NCBI GenBank assembly: GCA_017991555.1
Contig: JAGOQM010000011.1
Coordinates: forward strand, 1-64,000
Direction: 5' to 3'
Source: Neisseriaceae bacterium
GTDB taxonomy: Bacteria; Pseudomonadota; Gammaproteobacteria; Burkholderiales; Neisseriaceae
Length of the DNA: 64,000 nt
The position numbers and the translations under genes are program-made. The notes under the pieces were generated by a model that saw nothing but the letters and a program-made list of their open reading frames with translations, did not search any database and was not told the origin of the DNA. Each line of letters begins with the position of its first letter. Position 1 is the stretch's first letter. Shown here one piece after another: positions 8,311 to 18,747 of the stretch.

Positions 8311-9795
8311 TTATTTCATGGTGGGCATGGCAAATTCTGCGCTCATGGTTTTCGGCCAGCGGCTGGTGATCGTCTTCATGCGGGTGTAGAAACGCACCCC
8401 TTCTGGACCATGCATGTGATGATCGCCGAACAACGACTGCTTCCAACCGCCAAAGCTGTGAAACGCCATAGGCACGGGGATCGGCACGTTAATGCCCACC
8501 ATGCCCACCTGAATACGATGACCAAAGGCCTGCGCCGCTTCACCCGAACGGGTAAAGATGCTGGTGCCGTTGGCAAACGGACAGTCGTTGATCAAGCGTA
8601 CGGCGGCCTCAAAATCAGGCACCCGCACCACCGCCAACACTGGCCCAAAAATTTCTTCGCGATAAATACGCATGTCGGTTCCGACATGGTCAAACAGGCA
8701 CGGCCCCATAAAAAAGCCGTCGGGTTGTTCTGGGTGTGCATAATCACGCCCATCCACCAACAGCGTTGCCCCTTCGGCCACGCCAGAATCCACCAGTTCT
8801 TTGACCTTGGCTCGATGCGCCGCCGTCACCAAGGCGCCCATTTCGGCGGTGGCGTCTTCGCCAATGCCTATTTTGACCTGCTGGGCGCGGGCCTTAAGCT
8901 TGGCCACTAGGGCATCAGCCACGTCGCCCACAGCCACAGCCACGGAAATCGCCATGCAGCGCTCACCGGCAGAGCCATAGGCTGCGCCAGTTAAGGCTTC
9001 CACGGTTTGGTCTAGATCGGCATCGGGCATCACCACCAAATGGTTTTTGGCGCCGCCCAAGGCCTGGACGCGCTTGCCATAGTGGGCACCCTGCTCGTAA
9101 ATGTAATGGGCAATCGGGGTCGAGCCGACAAAGCTCAGCGCGGCCACATCAGGGTGGGCCAACAGCGTATCGACGGCGACCTTGTCGCCCTGCACCACGT
9201 TGAACACACCTTCGGGCAAACCGGCCTGACGCAATAAGTCGGCCAAGAACAAGGCCGCAGAAGGCACTTTCTCTGAGGGCTTCAACACGAAGGTGTTGCC
9301 GCAGGCAATGGCCACGGGGAACATCCACATCGGCACCATAGCCGGAAAATTAAACGGGGTAATCCCCGCCACCACGCCTAAGGCTTGGCGGGTGCTGAAG
9401 CTGTCGATGTCGGTGCCGACCTGTTCGGTGTACTCTCCTTTTAACAGCTGTGGGATGCCGCAGGCAAACTCCACCACTTCTAAGCCACGGGTGACTTCCC
9501 CTAAGGCATCAGACACCACTTTGCCATGTTCTTCGGAAATGATTTGCGCCAGCTTGTGCGCATTGGCGTCCAGCAGGGCTTTGAATTGAAACATCACCCG
9601 CGCCCGCTTCAGCGGCGAGGTGGCGGACCAACCGGCAAAAGCTGCTTTGGCAGCGGCCACGGCTTGGTTGACAGTGGCCACGTCAGCCAAGGCCACTTGG
9701 CGAATGACTTGCCCCAACGCCGGATTGAACACGTCGGCCTGACGTGCGCCCGTGGTGTGGGTTTGATCTTGAATGTAATGGCCAATAAGGTTCAT
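8311..9795 (-). CDS. mmsA: methylmalonate-semialdehyde dehydrogenase (acylating)
   Basis: A 494-residue CoA-acylating aldehyde dehydrogenase. The MmsA pattern is visible: [43 protein letters not shown], the catalytic Cys in [14 protein letters not shown], and [11 protein letters not shown]. It converts methylmalonate or malonate semialdehyde with CoA and NAD+ to propionyl- or acetyl-CoA. AAGGAAGACGT precedes the ATG. It lies 73 bp downstream of a beta-alanine-type aminotransferase on the same strand, giving a two-step route from beta-alanine through malonate semialdehyde to acetyl-CoA. A role in valine or inositol catabolism is less likely, since those partner genes are absent. Confidence 0.9.
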   Translation of the reverse strand: MNLIGHYIQDQTHTTGARQADVFNPALGQVIRQVALADVATVNQAVAAAKAAFAGWSATSPLKRARVMFQFKALLDANAHKLAQIISEEHGKVVSDALGEVTRGLEVVEFACGIPQLLKGEYTEQVGTDIDSFSTRQALGVVAGITPFNFPAMVPMWMFPVAIACGNTFVLKPSEKVPSAALFLADLLRQAGLPEGVFNVVQGDKVAVDTLLAHPDVAALSFVGSTPIAHYIYEQGAHYGKRVQALGGAKNHLVVMPDADLDQTVEALTGAAYGSAGERCMAISVAVAVGDVADALVAKLKARAQQVKIGIGEDATAEMGALVTAAHRAKVKELVDSGVAEGATLLVDGRDYAHPEQPDGFFMGPCLFDHVGTDMRIYREEIFGPVLAVVRVPDFEAAVRLINDCPFANGTSIFTRSGEAAQAFGHRIQVGMVGINVPIPVPMAFHSFGGWKQSLFGDHHMHGPEGVRFYTRMKTITSRWPKTMSAEFAMPTMK

Positions 9796-9868
9796 ACGTC
9801 TTCCTTGTTTTCTCTCTTGTTAATCACACGGTCGGCTTGGCGCCCGCAGGCCCCAAGCCCTTAATCAC

Positions 9869-11185
9869 TTAAGCCGTTTTTTCAATGGCGCTGGCCAAAA
9901 TACGGAACAGCTCCTCGATCTCGGCCTCGGTGATGATCATCGGCGGCGCCACCGCCAAGGTGTCACCGGTCACGCGCACAAACAGGCCCTGCTTCCAGCA
10001 TTCGGCAAACACCGCTTGGGCACGCACGCCCACGCCTTCGGCACTTGGGGCCATTTCCACGCCCACCACCATGCCGACGTTACGGATGTCAATCACGCCT
10101 GGTAAACCTTTGAGTGCGTGGGCACGGGCTTCCATATGTGGCGACATTGCCGCCGCACGGGTGAATAAGCCATCATTTTGGTACACGTCAATGGCCGCAA
10201 TGGCAGCGGCACAGGCCAAAGGATGCGCTGAGTAAGTGTAGCCATGGGCAAACTCGATGGCTCGTTCTGGCGCCGCGTTGATCACGGTGTCGTGAATGTC
10301 CTGGCGCACCAACACCGCGCCCATCGGCACCACGCCGTTGGTGAGGCCTTTGGCACAGGTAATCATGTCGGGCACCACGCCAAATACGTTGCTGGCCCAG
10401 TCGCCACCGGTACGGCCAAAGCCGGTGATCACTTCGTCAAAAATCAACAGAATGCCGTGTTTGGTACACAGCTCACGCAGCTTTTGTAAATAGCCTTGCG
10501 GCGGCAAGATCACCCCGGCCGAGCCGCTCATGGGCTCCACAATCAACGCGGCAATGGTCGAAGGGTCATACAGCGCAAACACACGGCTTTCTAACTCGTC
10601 GGCCCAATGCGCGCCATAAGCAGGCAAGCCTTTGGAGAAGGCATTTTGTTCTAAGTCGTAAGTGCTGCGAAGGTGCGTCACAAACGGCAACGACTGTTGG
10701 CTAAACGCTTTACGGTTGCCCATGATGCCGCCAACGGCGGTGCCGCCGAAATTCACCCCATGATAGCCTTTTTCACGGCCAATAAAGCCACTGCGGCGGC
10801 TGTCGCCGTTGGCCACGTGATAGGCCAACGCAATTTTTAAAGCCGTGTCGGCAGATTCTGAACCCGAGTTGGTGAAAAACACTCGGTTCAAGCCTTTGGG
10901 CGCAATGTCGGCCAAAGCCTCGGCGGCTTTAAAGGCCAATGGGTGACCCATGCCAAAGCACGGGGCATAGTCTAATTCTTGCAGCTGTTGGGTGATGGCA
11001 GCGGTGATTTTCTCATTGCCGTGGCCAGCGTTGACGCACCACAGGCCAGAACCGCCGTCGATAATAGGACGGCCGGCTTCATCTTTATAATAGAGGCCTT
11101 GGGCGCTGGCAAAGAGGCGTGGTTGTTTTTTATAGGCGCGGTTATTGGTAAACGGCATCCAAAACGATTCTAGATTCATGCTCAT
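9869..11185 (-). CDS. omega-amino acid:pyruvate aminotransferase
   Basis: A 438-residue class III PLP aminotransferase starting at MSMNLESFWMPFTNNR, a hallmark opening of beta-alanine:pyruvate transaminases; GGAG lies upstream of this ATG, while the longer frame to 11275 adds unrelated residues. Visible elements are GGSGLWCVNAGHGN, FTNSGSESADTALKIA, the PLP aspartate in LIFDEVITGFGRTG and the Schiff-base Lys in MITCAKGLTNG. It probably moves the amino group of beta-alanine or a related omega-amine to pyruvate. It heads the operon with mmsA and diverges from a MocR regulator. Confidence 0.88.
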   Translation of the reverse strand: MSMNLESFWMPFTNNRAYKKQPRLFASAQGLYYKDEAGRPIIDGGSGLWCVNAGHGNEKITAAITQQLQELDYAPCFGMGHPLAFKAAEALADIAPKGLNRVFFTNSGSESADTALKIALAYHVANGDSRRSGFIGREKGYHGVNFGGTAVGGIMGNRKAFSQQSLPFVTHLRSTYDLEQNAFSKGLPAYGAHWADELESRVFALYDPSTIAALIVEPMSGSAGVILPPQGYLQKLRELCTKHGILLIFDEVITGFGRTGGDWASNVFGVVPDMITCAKGLTNGVVPMGAVLVRQDIHDTVINAAPERAIEFAHGYTYSAHPLACAAAIAAIDVYQNDGLFTRAAAMSPHMEARAHALKGLPGVIDIRNVGMVVGVEMAPSAEGVGVRAQAVFAECWKQGLFVRVTGDTLAVAPPMIITEAEIEELFRILASAIEKTA

Positions 11186-11287
11186 GTGTGTTTTCTCCAC
11201 TTGTTTGGTGACGACAAAAGTCGTAAGCTCAAATATAAGAGCCCTTGCGACAAAGGCACAGTCACAGTTAGCCACAAACAGCGGGCA

Positions 11288-11315
11288 ACTGTACTGACAA
11301 AAAAACCAATACAGT
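11288..11315. promoter_or_regulatory. dyad between aminotransferase and mocR
   Basis: ACTGTA-N16-TACAGT lies between the divergent genes. Related words (ACAGTCA at 11262-11268 and CAGTCAA at 11331-11337) flank it, as expected for MocR sites built of repeats. Confidence 0.45.
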
Positions 11316-11364
11316 GGCGTATAAAAATAACAGTCAACAAAAGAAATAAGAGAAAGTAGAAACC

Positions 11365-12762
11365 ATGAGCACCTTGGTGGCCCAAACCATTCGAGACATT
11401 ACCGATAAAATCGAACAAGACCTGCTGCCGCCCGGCAGCAAACTGCCGTCTATTCGGCAGCAGGCGCGCCTTCGCGGCGTCAGCACCTTTACCGTGGTGG
11501 AGGCCTACGAGCGTCTGGTGGCACAAGGCATCATTCGCAGCGAGCAAGGCAAAGGCTATTTTGTCACCCAAGGTCAAGCGCCTAAAGCACCGACACGGCC
11601 CAACCAAAACCTGCCCAACGCCCCGATTCGGCAACCGTTTGACGAAGACTGGCTGCTGCACGGCATTTACCAGCACAACCACACCATGCTGCTGGCCGGC
11701 TGCGGCTGGCTACCAGAAAGCTGGTACGACCAAAACCTCATGCAAGGCGCCCTACGCCAGCTCGCGCGCACGCCCAACCATTTATTTGAATATGGCCACC
11801 CGCTGGGCTTTGAGCCCTTACGCGAGCTGATTAGCCGCCAGCTAGAAGCGCATCATCTACGCTATCAGCCCAAGCAGCTGCTGCTGACTCAGGGCGCCAG
11901 CCAGGCGTTGGACCTGGTCACCAGCACCTTTACCCAACCGGGCGACACAGTATTGGTAGACGCGCCGGGCTACAGTAATTTAATCACCAACTTAAAATTC
12001 AAACGGTTGAACGTCATTGGCGTACCGTGGGGGCCCAATGGTCCCGACACCACCGCTTTACAACTAATTTTAGCGCAGCACAAGCCCAAATTATTTTTCA
12101 CCAATCCGGTGCTGCATAATCCAACCGGCGCCAGCTACGACGCCGCCACCACTTACCAGGTCGTGTCTTTGGCCCACCAGCATGGCTTTATGGTGGTGGA
12201 AAATCAGGTGTCGCTGTCGCTGGCGTTTAATCCGCCCAGCTGTCTGTCGGCGTTGGACAACCAAAACAACACCTTATTCATCAGCAGCTTTGCCAAAGCC
12301 TTAGCGCCCAGCCTACGCGTTGGCTACGTCGCTGGCTCCAGCCAGCACATTTGGCACATGATGCAACAAAAAATGATGTCTGGGCTCACCACCTCCAGCA
12401 TCAACGAGCAGCTCACTTGGCACATACTTCAACACCCTAAAAGCCAAAAAGGGCTACAACACATCAAACAAAAACTGGCCGCTGCTCAAGCCAATGTCCA
12501 AGCGCTACTGATCGACTTGGGCTGGCAGTGCTTTACCCAGCCAACCTCAGGCCTGTTTGTGTACGCCCGCCACCCCCGCATTGACGACGCCTACGCGTTT
12601 GCCCAAAACCAACACCACGAGGCGGTGTCGCTGTCGCCTGGCGCCCTGTTTGAATGCCACGCCAGCAACCTGCCCCAGCCTTGGTTTCGGTTCAACGTGG
12701 CCTACTGTGACGCCCCTGAATTCAGCCAATGGCTACATCAGGTCACGCCCAGCGGCCACTAA
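11365..12762 (+). CDS. MocR-type GntR/aminotransferase regulator
   Basis: A 465-residue fusion of an N-terminal GntR winged helix (residues about 1-75, GSKLPSIRQQARLRGVSTFTVVEAYERL) to a class I aminotransferase-like domain. The PLP-binding Lys is in FISSFAKALAPSLRVGY and the family FTNPVLHNPTG is present. Such regulators sense PLP and an amine or amino acid. It is divergent from the aminotransferase-mmsA operon and codirectional with an MFS gene 68 bp downstream, so it probably activates this catabolic and uptake set in response to beta-alanine or a similar amine. Confidence 0.9.
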   Translation: MSTLVAQTIRDITDKIEQDLLPPGSKLPSIRQQARLRGVSTFTVVEAYERLVAQGIIRSEQGKGYFVTQGQAPKAPTRPNQNLPNAPIRQPFDEDWLLHGIYQHNHTMLLAGCGWLPESWYDQNLMQGALRQLARTPNHLFEYGHPLGFEPLRELISRQLEAHHLRYQPKQLLLTQGASQALDLVTSTFTQPGDTVLVDAPGYSNLITNLKFKRLNVIGVPWGPNGPDTTALQLILAQHKPKLFFTNPVLHNPTGASYDAATTYQVVSLAHQHGFMVVENQVSLSLAFNPPSCLSALDNQNNTLFISSFAKALAPSLRVGYVAGSSQHIWHMMQQKMMSGLTTSSINEQLTWHILQHPKSQKGLQHIKQKLAAAQANVQALLIDLGWQCFTQPTSGLFVYARHPRIDDAYAFAQNQHHEAVSLSPGALFECHASNLPQPWFRFNVAYCDAPEFSQWLHQVTPSGH

Positions 12763-12830
12763 GCGCAGCCCCAGCCTCGTCAACCTGTCTTTGACCCTAT
12801 CTAACCATGCTTGAGCATAGAGTGACCCCC

Positions 12831-14183
12831 ATGAGCACACCTAAGCCTAACCAAGGCCCAAAACCGTCCACGCCGCACGTTCGCCCAATGACGAACTACC
12901 GCTGGTGGGTGATGAGTTTTATTTTTGTGATTTACATCATCGCCAACGCCGACAGAGCCAATATTGGCTTTGCCATTCCCTACATCCAAGAGGAATATGA
13001 ATTAAGCAATACCATGGCAGGATTGCTGATCAGCCTATTTTTTACCGGCTATGCCTTATTTCAAATTCCTTCTGGCTTCCTCATCAGTAAGTTTGGGGTA
13101 CGTAAAGCCTATTCCATTGGCCTGTTCATGACGTCGATTTGTACCGGCCTAATGGGCATGGTCAATTCGGTCTTCATGCTGAAAATCCTGCGCTTTTTTG
13201 TCGGTGTGGCCGAGGCCCCAGTCGCCTTAGGCTCCACCGCTTCGGTCAACAACTGGTTTCCCGCCAAAGAAAAAGGCACCGCCACCGGCATTTTTTTGGC
13301 CGGTTCTAAAATTGGTCCCCTCATCGTGCCCCCCATTTGCGCTTGGATCATCATCCACTACGGCTGGCGCCAAATCTTTGTATTTTTTGCCATTCCCGGC
13401 ATCATTTTATCTCTGTTCTGGTATCTGATGGTGAAGGACAAACCGGCCGACAACCGCTTTGTGTCTGAGGCCGAAGCGCAGCACATTGAAGACAAAGCCC
13501 CGCCACAGGCAGCCCAAAGTAGCGCCCCCGCCGCCGTGGGCAGCCATTGGTTAGATAAGGTGATCCGCACCAAAGACGTGCCTGAATTAACCACGTCCCA
13601 ACAGGTGTTCCGCTGCTGGGACATTTACGGCATTGCCCTAGGCTATTTTTTCATGGTGGGCATCGTGACCATGCTGATGTCGTGGCTGCCCAAGTATTTG
13701 ATTCAGGAGAAAGGCTTTGCCATCATGAGTTCCGCCTTCCTTGCCTCCGCGCCGTTTGCCGGCACCGTGTTGGGCAATTTCTTGGGCGGCTGGCTGTCGG
13801 ACCGGGTGTTAAACAAACGCCGTAAACCGTTGATGATGTTTAGCGCCTTGGCCACCATCGTCACCATGTACGCCCTTGTCTACGCCCCTGAGAACATGAC
13901 CCTACTAGCCATCTTATTGTTCAGCACTGGGGTGTTGTTGGCCCTAGGCTATTCCGCCTACGCCGTTTACGCCATGGGCCGAGTCAACCGCGAAACCTTT
14001 CCCGTTGCCTTTGGCGTGATCAATATGGGCGGCCAGCTCGGCGGCATGGTCAGCCCATTGGTGATTGGCATCGTCCTCGACCACTACAATTGGGGGACGG
14101 TGTTCACCATGCTGGCGGTGAGCTGCCTGCTGTGCTTTTTGGTGGTGGCCTCAACCGTTGAGCCCTTGCCGAAACAGCATTAG
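12831..14183 (+). CDS. MFS transporter, anion:cation symporter type
   Basis: A 450-residue, 12-helix transporter resembling the ACS family (hexuronate, glucarate, phthalate). The signature NADRANIGFAIPYIQEEYELSN, the segment FLISKFGVRKAYSIGL and WFPAKEKGTATGIFLAGSKIGP are typical of this family. A long cytoplasmic loop with an Ala/Pro-rich stretch sits mid-protein. I chose the ATG at 12831; an in-frame ATG at 12807 would add 8 residues and neither has a strong ribosome site. Following the MocR gene, it may import the amine or carboxylate used by the neighbouring catabolic operon. Confidence 0.82.
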   Translation: MSTPKPNQGPKPSTPHVRPMTNYRWWVMSFIFVIYIIANADRANIGFAIPYIQEEYELSNTMAGLLISLFFTGYALFQIPSGFLISKFGVRKAYSIGLFMTSICTGLMGMVNSVFMLKILRFFVGVAEAPVALGSTASVNNWFPAKEKGTATGIFLAGSKIGPLIVPPICAWIIIHYGWRQIFVFFAIPGIILSLFWYLMVKDKPADNRFVSEAEAQHIEDKAPPQAAQSSAPAAVGSHWLDKVIRTKDVPELTTSQQVFRCWDIYGIALGYFFMVGIVTMLMSWLPKYLIQEKGFAIMSSAFLASAPFAGTVLGNFLGGWLSDRVLNKRRKPLMMFSALATIVTMYALVYAPENMTLLAILLFSTGVLLALGYSAYAVYAMGRVNRETFPVAFGVINMGGQLGGMVSPLVIGIVLDHYNWGTVFTMLAVSCLLCFLVVASTVEPLPKQH

Positions 14184-14198
14184 GATTCAGCAATGACA

Positions 14199-14240
14199 CC
14201 ACACGGCGAGCATGCATATGTTGCCGTGTGGTTTTTTTTT
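14199..14240 (+). terminator. terminator of MFS gene
   Basis: Arms CCACACGGC and GCCGTGTGG, a 15-nt loop, then nine T residues, right after the transporter stop. Confidence 0.92.
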
Positions 14241-14293
14241 GCCTTCGGATGAGTGCTTGGCTATGGCGCCTCGACTCAGGCCAAGCCACTGGT

Positions 14294-15466
14294 TCACTCT
14301 TGGGCCTGACCGACCACCCATAGGCCACCGACCAGCGCCAGCAGCATCAGCACCAACGCAAACAGCGTCGCCCCTGTCGCCAAGCCCACTGCATCGATTA
14401 AATAGCCGGCCGCCACCGGCAACAAGCCAGCCGGGACATAGCCACCGATATTGAGGATCGCATTAGCCTGAGCACGATGGCTGTCTGGCACATGTACGCC
14501 AATCAGGGTTAAGCCCCCCAGTTGGCCCAACCCCTGACCAGCGCCAGCCAGTAACGCAGACGCGATCAAAGCCGGCACGAACGAAGCCTGAATGGCCCAA
14601 ACCAAGCCAACCATCGCCAGCATCGTCGCCGTTGCGCTGGCCGCAAAAATGCGCCGTATTGGCCATTGCCGCACCGCAAACTGCACCGCAGTGGCGGTTA
14701 GAAACATCGCACACGCCATGCCCCCAACCAGCAGCGGGCTACCCGCATTGAGCACCTCTGACAGCAATGATGGGCCCAGCGCCAAAACAAAAGACGTGGC
14801 GGTAATACCGGGGCCGAAGGTGGCGATGCCGCAGGCAACCTGCCCCCGATTGGCTTGCGGCACCGAAGGCAGGCTTAGCCGCAAGGGGCCCGTCACCATG
14901 GGCCGCCGCAACGGCAACCACCACACCGCGCCCAACGCGCTGAGCAGCAACAATGCCTCAAAGCCAAAGATGGGCAACACCGGCTGGGCCAAATTTTGCG
15001 CTAGGCTGCCTGCCAGCAAAGGCCCAAGCCCTGCCCCAAAAACCATCGCCACCGAAGCCAAGAGCGCTGCCAACCGTTTGTGGGCAGTGCCGCCGACGTC
15101 AACCACCGCGGCCATACCGGCCGACACAATCACACCGACAGCGACGCCGGCTAGGAATCTGCCGATCGCCAGCATCATGATCGAGGTGGCGCCAGCAAAC
15201 AAGACGCACGCGACCAAGGCAGCTAACAGCCCAGGCACCAGAACGCGCTTGCGGCCATAATGATCAGACAGCTGGCCCGCCAGTAACAGCGTGCCCAGTA
15301 AACCAATAATGTAACAAGAAAAAATAACCGTTAATAAGCCTGAGGAAAACGCAAACTGCTGCTGCCAATACACATACAGCGGCGTGGGTGAGTTGGACAA
15401 CATGAATACGGCCGTCACCACCCAGGCGGCTGGCCACAGGCCGGAAGGCACGGCCGTGGCCTTCAT
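14294..15466 (-). CDS. MFS transporter
   Basis: A 390-residue, 12-helix major facilitator protein from the ATG at 15466, which follows AAAAGGGG at good spacing; the in-frame start at 15523 lacks such a site. The loop 2-3 motif GQLSDHYGRKRVLVPG and GRFLAGVAVGVIVSAGMAAVVD are drug- or sugar-exporter-like. It diverges from an ArsR-type regulator with a 10-bp-arm inverted repeat between them. Substrate unknown. Confidence 0.82.
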   Translation of the reverse strand: MKATAVPSGLWPAAWVVTAVFMLSNSPTPLYVYWQQQFAFSSGLLTVIFSCYIIGLLGTLLLAGQLSDHYGRKRVLVPGLLAALVACVLFAGATSIMMLAIGRFLAGVAVGVIVSAGMAAVVDVGGTAHKRLAALLASVAMVFGAGLGPLLAGSLAQNLAQPVLPIFGFEALLLLSALGAVWWLPLRRPMVTGPLRLSLPSVPQANRGQVACGIATFGPGITATSFVLALGPSLLSEVLNAGSPLLVGGMACAMFLTATAVQFAVRQWPIRRIFAASATATMLAMVGLVWAIQASFVPALIASALLAGAGQGLGQLGGLTLIGVHVPDSHRAQANAILNIGGYVPAGLLPVAAGYLIDAVGLATGATLFALVLMLLALVGGLWVVGQAQE

Positions 15467-15563
15467 TAACGGCCCCTTTTCATGTACCGCAGGCTGGTCA
15501 GTGACACCTGAGTGCCGACCCAAAAGTTTGAAATCAATAGACCTTTAAGCATCACCAATACCT

Positions 15564-15606
15564 TACGAGTTTTTTCGTACTATACGCTAGTTTGACAAAA
15601 CTCGTA
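15564..15606. promoter_or_regulatory. long dyad in MFS/arsR divergent region
   Basis: TACGAGTTTT (15564-15573) and AAAACTCGTA (15597-15606) are perfect inverted arms 23 bp apart. They probably bind the adjacent ArsR-type protein. Confidence 0.5.
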
Positions 15607-15634
15607 CAAAAACATGAGGGCCAAGCGAAACTTA

Positions 15635-15663
15635 TTCGACAACACTCATACTATTGTTATAAT
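15635..15663 (+). promoter_or_regulatory. sigma70-type promoter of arsR-type gene
   Basis: TTCGAC (15635-15640), 17-bp spacer, TATAAT (15658-15663). Transcription would begin near 15670, on or beside the ATG at 15670, implying a leaderless transcript. Confidence 0.55.
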
Positions 15664-15736
15664 TAGCTCATGATCCCCCTTCCAAAAAACGGACGACAAG
15701 GCGCTTCACGACCAGCCCGAAGGCCTGCCGAAACCC

Positions 15737-16051
15737 TTGCCCGAACCAGAGGCCACCAACCTACGCTTGGAGGCCATCTTGGCCGCACTGGCCGACCCAC
15801 TGCGCCTAAGCATTGTGCGCAAGCTGTTGTTGGCGGCACAGGCCTACGACCACCCCTGCGGCTGGTTCGGCTTAGAACGCCCCAAATCGTCGTTAACACA
15901 CCACTTTAAAGTACTCCGGGCTGCCGGCGTGATCCGCCAACGGCAGTATGGCCTAGAACGGCGTAGCCGACTGCGTCGCAAAAAGCTTGAGGTCCGTTTT
16001 CCGGGACTACTGGCCTTAGTCGCCAGCTGGCAGCCACCAACAAGCGCCTAA
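15737..16051 (+). CDS. ArsR-type HTH regulator, start out of frame
   Basis: The open frame encodes a winged-helix protein of the ArsR/HTH_20 type: NLRLEAILAALADPLRLSIVRKLLL, then KSSLTHHFKVLRAAGVIRQRQYG. From a TTG at 15737 it has 104 residues. The only upstream ATG (15670), placed at the expected transcription start, is in another frame. Removing one base from the A6 run at 15684-15689 (or the C5 run at 15675-15679) joins that ATG to this frame and gives MIPLPKTDDKALHDQ, a natural N terminus. The gene may therefore be phase-variable, mutated, or read from TTG. It is divergent from an MFS gene that it likely represses. The C terminus is short and basic. Confidence 0.7.
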   Translation: MPEPEATNLRLEAILAALADPLRLSIVRKLLLAAQAYDHPCGWFGLERPKSSLTHHFKVLRAAGVIRQRQYGLERRSRLRRKKLEVRFPGLLALVASWQPPTSA

Positions 16052-16069
16052 ACACACCCACCGTTGGGC

Positions 16070-16106
16070 ACAAAAAAACCGCCGCAATCTTAAGATTACG
16101 GCGGTT
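16070..16106 (-). terminator. terminator of alaS
   Basis: A near-perfect 30-bp palindrome with arms AACCGCCGCAATCTT and AAGATTACGGCGGTT (one mismatch), flanked by A7 that gives a U tract on the minus strand. Confidence 0.88.
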
Positions 16107-16125
16107 GATTAAATACGTTACAGAT

Positions 16126-18747
16126 TTACACGGCAGCCAGCCAGGGCGCCACGCTGTCTAAGGCTTTGGCTAAGGCCGCCACGTCGGTGCCACCGGCCTG
16201 AGCCAAGTCTGGACGACCGCCGCCTTTGCCACCCACCTGCTCGGCCACAAATTTCACCAAATCGCCGGCTTTGACCTGTTTGGTCGCGGCCTTGCTCACG
16301 CCAGCACACAGAGACACTTTGCCGTCGCTCTCAGCCGCCAACAGTACCACCACGTTGTCGCCCTTGCCGGTCAAGCCGGTGACGGTGTCGCGCAATACGT
16401 TGGCGTCGGCATCGGCCAAGGTCGCCACCACCAGTTTAAAGTCGCCCACGCTGGCAGCGTTTTCCAACAATGCCGCACCAGCGTGTTGCGCCAGCTCAAC
16501 CTTGGCCTGAGCCAATGATTTTTCAAGCTGTTTGCCCTGCTCTTGCAGCTGATGGATTTTGCTCACCACGTCTTGTGGGGTTTGTACCTTTAGCTCGTGC
16601 ATGGTGTCTTTGATCAGCTGCTCTTGCGACTGTACCAAAGCCAGCACGTTCAGGCCGGTCACCGCTTCGACACGGCGAATGCCTGCGGCCACGCCGCCTT
16701 CTGAAGTGATTTTAAATAGGCCAATGTCGCCGGTGCGCTGTACGTGGGTACCGCCGCACAGCTCGGTCGAAAATTCACCCATTTGTAAAACGCGCACTTC
16801 ATCGCCGTATTTCTCACCAAATAAGGCCATCGCGCCGGCTTTAATCGCCTCGTCGTAGCCCATCAGTTTTGCGGTCACGTCCACGTTGGCCAAAATCGCC
16901 TGATTCACCAAAGCTTCCACTTCGGCAATTTGAGCGGGCGTCACTGCCTGTGGGTGGGTGAAGTCAAAACGGGTACGCTCGGCGTTCACCAACGAGCCTT
17001 TTTGCGCCACGTGTTCGCCCAAAACGGTGCGTAACGCGGTGTGCATTAAGTGGGTGGCGCTGTGGTTGCGCATATTGGCAGCACGAATGGTTTCGTCAAT
17101 GCGTGCCTTCACCGTATCGCCCACGCTGAGGTTACCAGACAGCATGATGCCCTGCTGGCCCGAAACCGCGGCCTTAATTTTTTGGGTGTCGCGTACTTCA
17201 AAACGACCCGCAGCCGCTTCAATGAAGCCCACATCGCCCACTTGGCCACCGCTTTCGGCGTAGAATGGGGTGTGATCTAGCACCACAATGCCCTCTTGAC
17301 CGTCGGCCAAGGTCGGCACCGATTCACCTTCGTGGTACAAGGCCAACACTTTGGCTTCGGTTTGGGCTTGAGTATAGCCTTCAAACTCGGTGTCCGCGCC
17401 TTCGTAGGCGACTTTGGTGTCCATCTTAAAGCTTGAGGCGGCGCGGGCGCGGTTGCGCTGGGCTTCCATCTCGGTTTCGAACCCGGCCTCGTCCACCACA
17501 ATATTGCGTTCGCGACAGATGTCGGCGGTTAAGTCATAGGGGAAGCCATAGGTGTCGTATAGTTTAAACACCACTTCACCCGCCAGCTCTTGTTTGCCAC
17601 CGGCCAACGCCTGCTCTAGCAAGGTCATGCCGTGCTCTAGGGTTTGCGCAAAACGGCTTTCTTCTAGCTTCAAAGCATCGCTGATCACTTGCTGACGCGC
17701 CACCAGTTCAGGGAAGGCTTCGCCCATTTCGGCCACTAGATCTGGCACCATTTTATGGAAGAAAGCGCCCTTTTGGCCCAGTTTGTAACCATGGCGTACA
17801 GCACGGCGAATGATGCGGCGTAACACATAACCACGGCCTTCATTAGACGGCAACACGCCGTCGGCGATCAAGAAAGAACAGGCGCGAATGTGGTCGGCCA
17901 ATACTTTCAAAGAAGGCTCTTCTAGGCTAAAGGCCACGCCGGTTTCGCGCGCAGCGGCTTTCACTAGGTTTTGGAATAGGTCAATTTCGTAATTGCTGTT
18001 GACGTGTTGCATCACCGCCGAAATTCGCTCTAGGCCCATGCCGGTGTCGACCGATGGTTTTGGCAATGGGTGCATGGTGCCGGCTTCGTCACGGTTAAAC
18101 TGCATGAACACGCAGTTCCAAATTTCAATGAAGCGGTCGCCGTCTTCTTCTGGGCTGCCTGGAGGGCCACCCCATAGGTGTTCACCATGATCAAAGAAAA
18201 TTTCCGAACACGGACCACAAGGGCCGGTGTCGCCCATTTGCCAGAAGTTATCCGAGGCGTATTGACCGCCTTTATTGTCACCGATGCGGATGATTTTTTC
18301 TTCTGGCATGCCAATTTCTTTGGCCCAAATGTCAAAAGCTTCGTCGTCGGTGGCGTAAACGGTGGCCAACAGCTTGTCTTTAGGCAGGTTCAACCACTCT
18401 GGGCTGGTCAGAAACTCCCAAGCAAAGTGAATCGCATCGCGCTTAAAGTAATCACCAAAGCTGAAGTTGCCCAGCATTTCAAAAAAAGTATGGTGACGGG
18501 CGGTGTAGCCCACGTTTTCTAAGTCGTTGTGCTTGCCGCCAGCGCGCACGCACTTCTGGCTGCTGGTGGCGCGGTTGTATGGACGCTGATCAAAACCTAA
18601 AAACACGTCTTTAAACTGATTCATCCCGGCATTGGTAAACAATAGGGTTGGGTCTTCGTGCGGCACCAGCGAGCTTGAAGCCACAATCTGGTGTCCTTTG
18701 CTTTCAAAAAAGTGTAAAAACTTTTGGCGAATCTGAGCTGTTTTCAT
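16126..18747 (-). CDS. alaS: alanyl-tRNA synthetase
   Basis: An 873-residue class II synthetase, as expected for AlaS (876 in E. coli), starting at [19 protein letters not shown]. The longer frame to 18804 is not family-like. Catalytic-domain landmarks are [19 protein letters not shown] and GMGLERI; the editing domain carries [11 protein letters not shown] and [13 protein letters not shown], with zinc-type His/Cys residues; the C-Ala domain ends with [15 protein letters not shown]. It charges tRNA-Ala and clears Ser/Gly mischarging. It stands alone between a strong terminator and its own promoter region. Confidence 0.97.
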   Translation of the reverse strand: MKTAQIRQKFLHFFESKGHQIVASSSLVPHEDPTLLFTNAGMNQFKDVFLGFDQRPYNRATSSQKCVRAGGKHNDLENVGYTARHHTFFEMLGNFSFGDYFKRDAIHFAWEFLTSPEWLNLPKDKLLATVYATDDEAFDIWAKEIGMPEEKIIRIGDNKGGQYASDNFWQMGDTGPCGPCSEIFFDHGEHLWGGPPGSPEEDGDRFIEIWNCVFMQFNRDEAGTMHPLPKPSVDTGMGLERISAVMQHVNSNYEIDLFQNLVKAAARETGVAFSLEEPSLKVLADHIRACSFLIADGVLPSNEGRGYVLRRIIRRAVRHGYKLGQKGAFFHKMVPDLVAEMGEAFPELVARQQVISDALKLEESRFAQTLEHGMTLLEQALAGGKQELAGEVVFKLYDTYGFPYDLTADICRERNIVVDEAGFETEMEAQRNRARAASSFKMDTKVAYEGADTEFEGYTQAQTEAKVLALYHEGESVPTLADGQEGIVVLDHTPFYAESGGQVGDVGFIEAAAGRFEVRDTQKIKAAVSGQQGIMLSGNLSVGDTVKARIDETIRAANMRNHSATHLMHTALRTVLGEHVAQKGSLVNAERTRFDFTHPQAVTPAQIAEVEALVNQAILANVDVTAKLMGYDEAIKAGAMALFGEKYGDEVRVLQMGEFSTELCGGTHVQRTGDIGLFKITSEGGVAAGIRRVEAVTGLNVLALVQSQEQLIKDTMHELKVQTPQDVVSKIHQLQEQGKQLEKSLAQAKVELAQHAGAALLENAASVGDFKLVVATLADADANVLRDTVTGLTGKGDNVVVLLAAESDGKVSLCAGVSKAATKQVKAGDLVKFVAEQVGGKGGGRPDLAQAGGTDVAALAKALDSVAPWLAAV

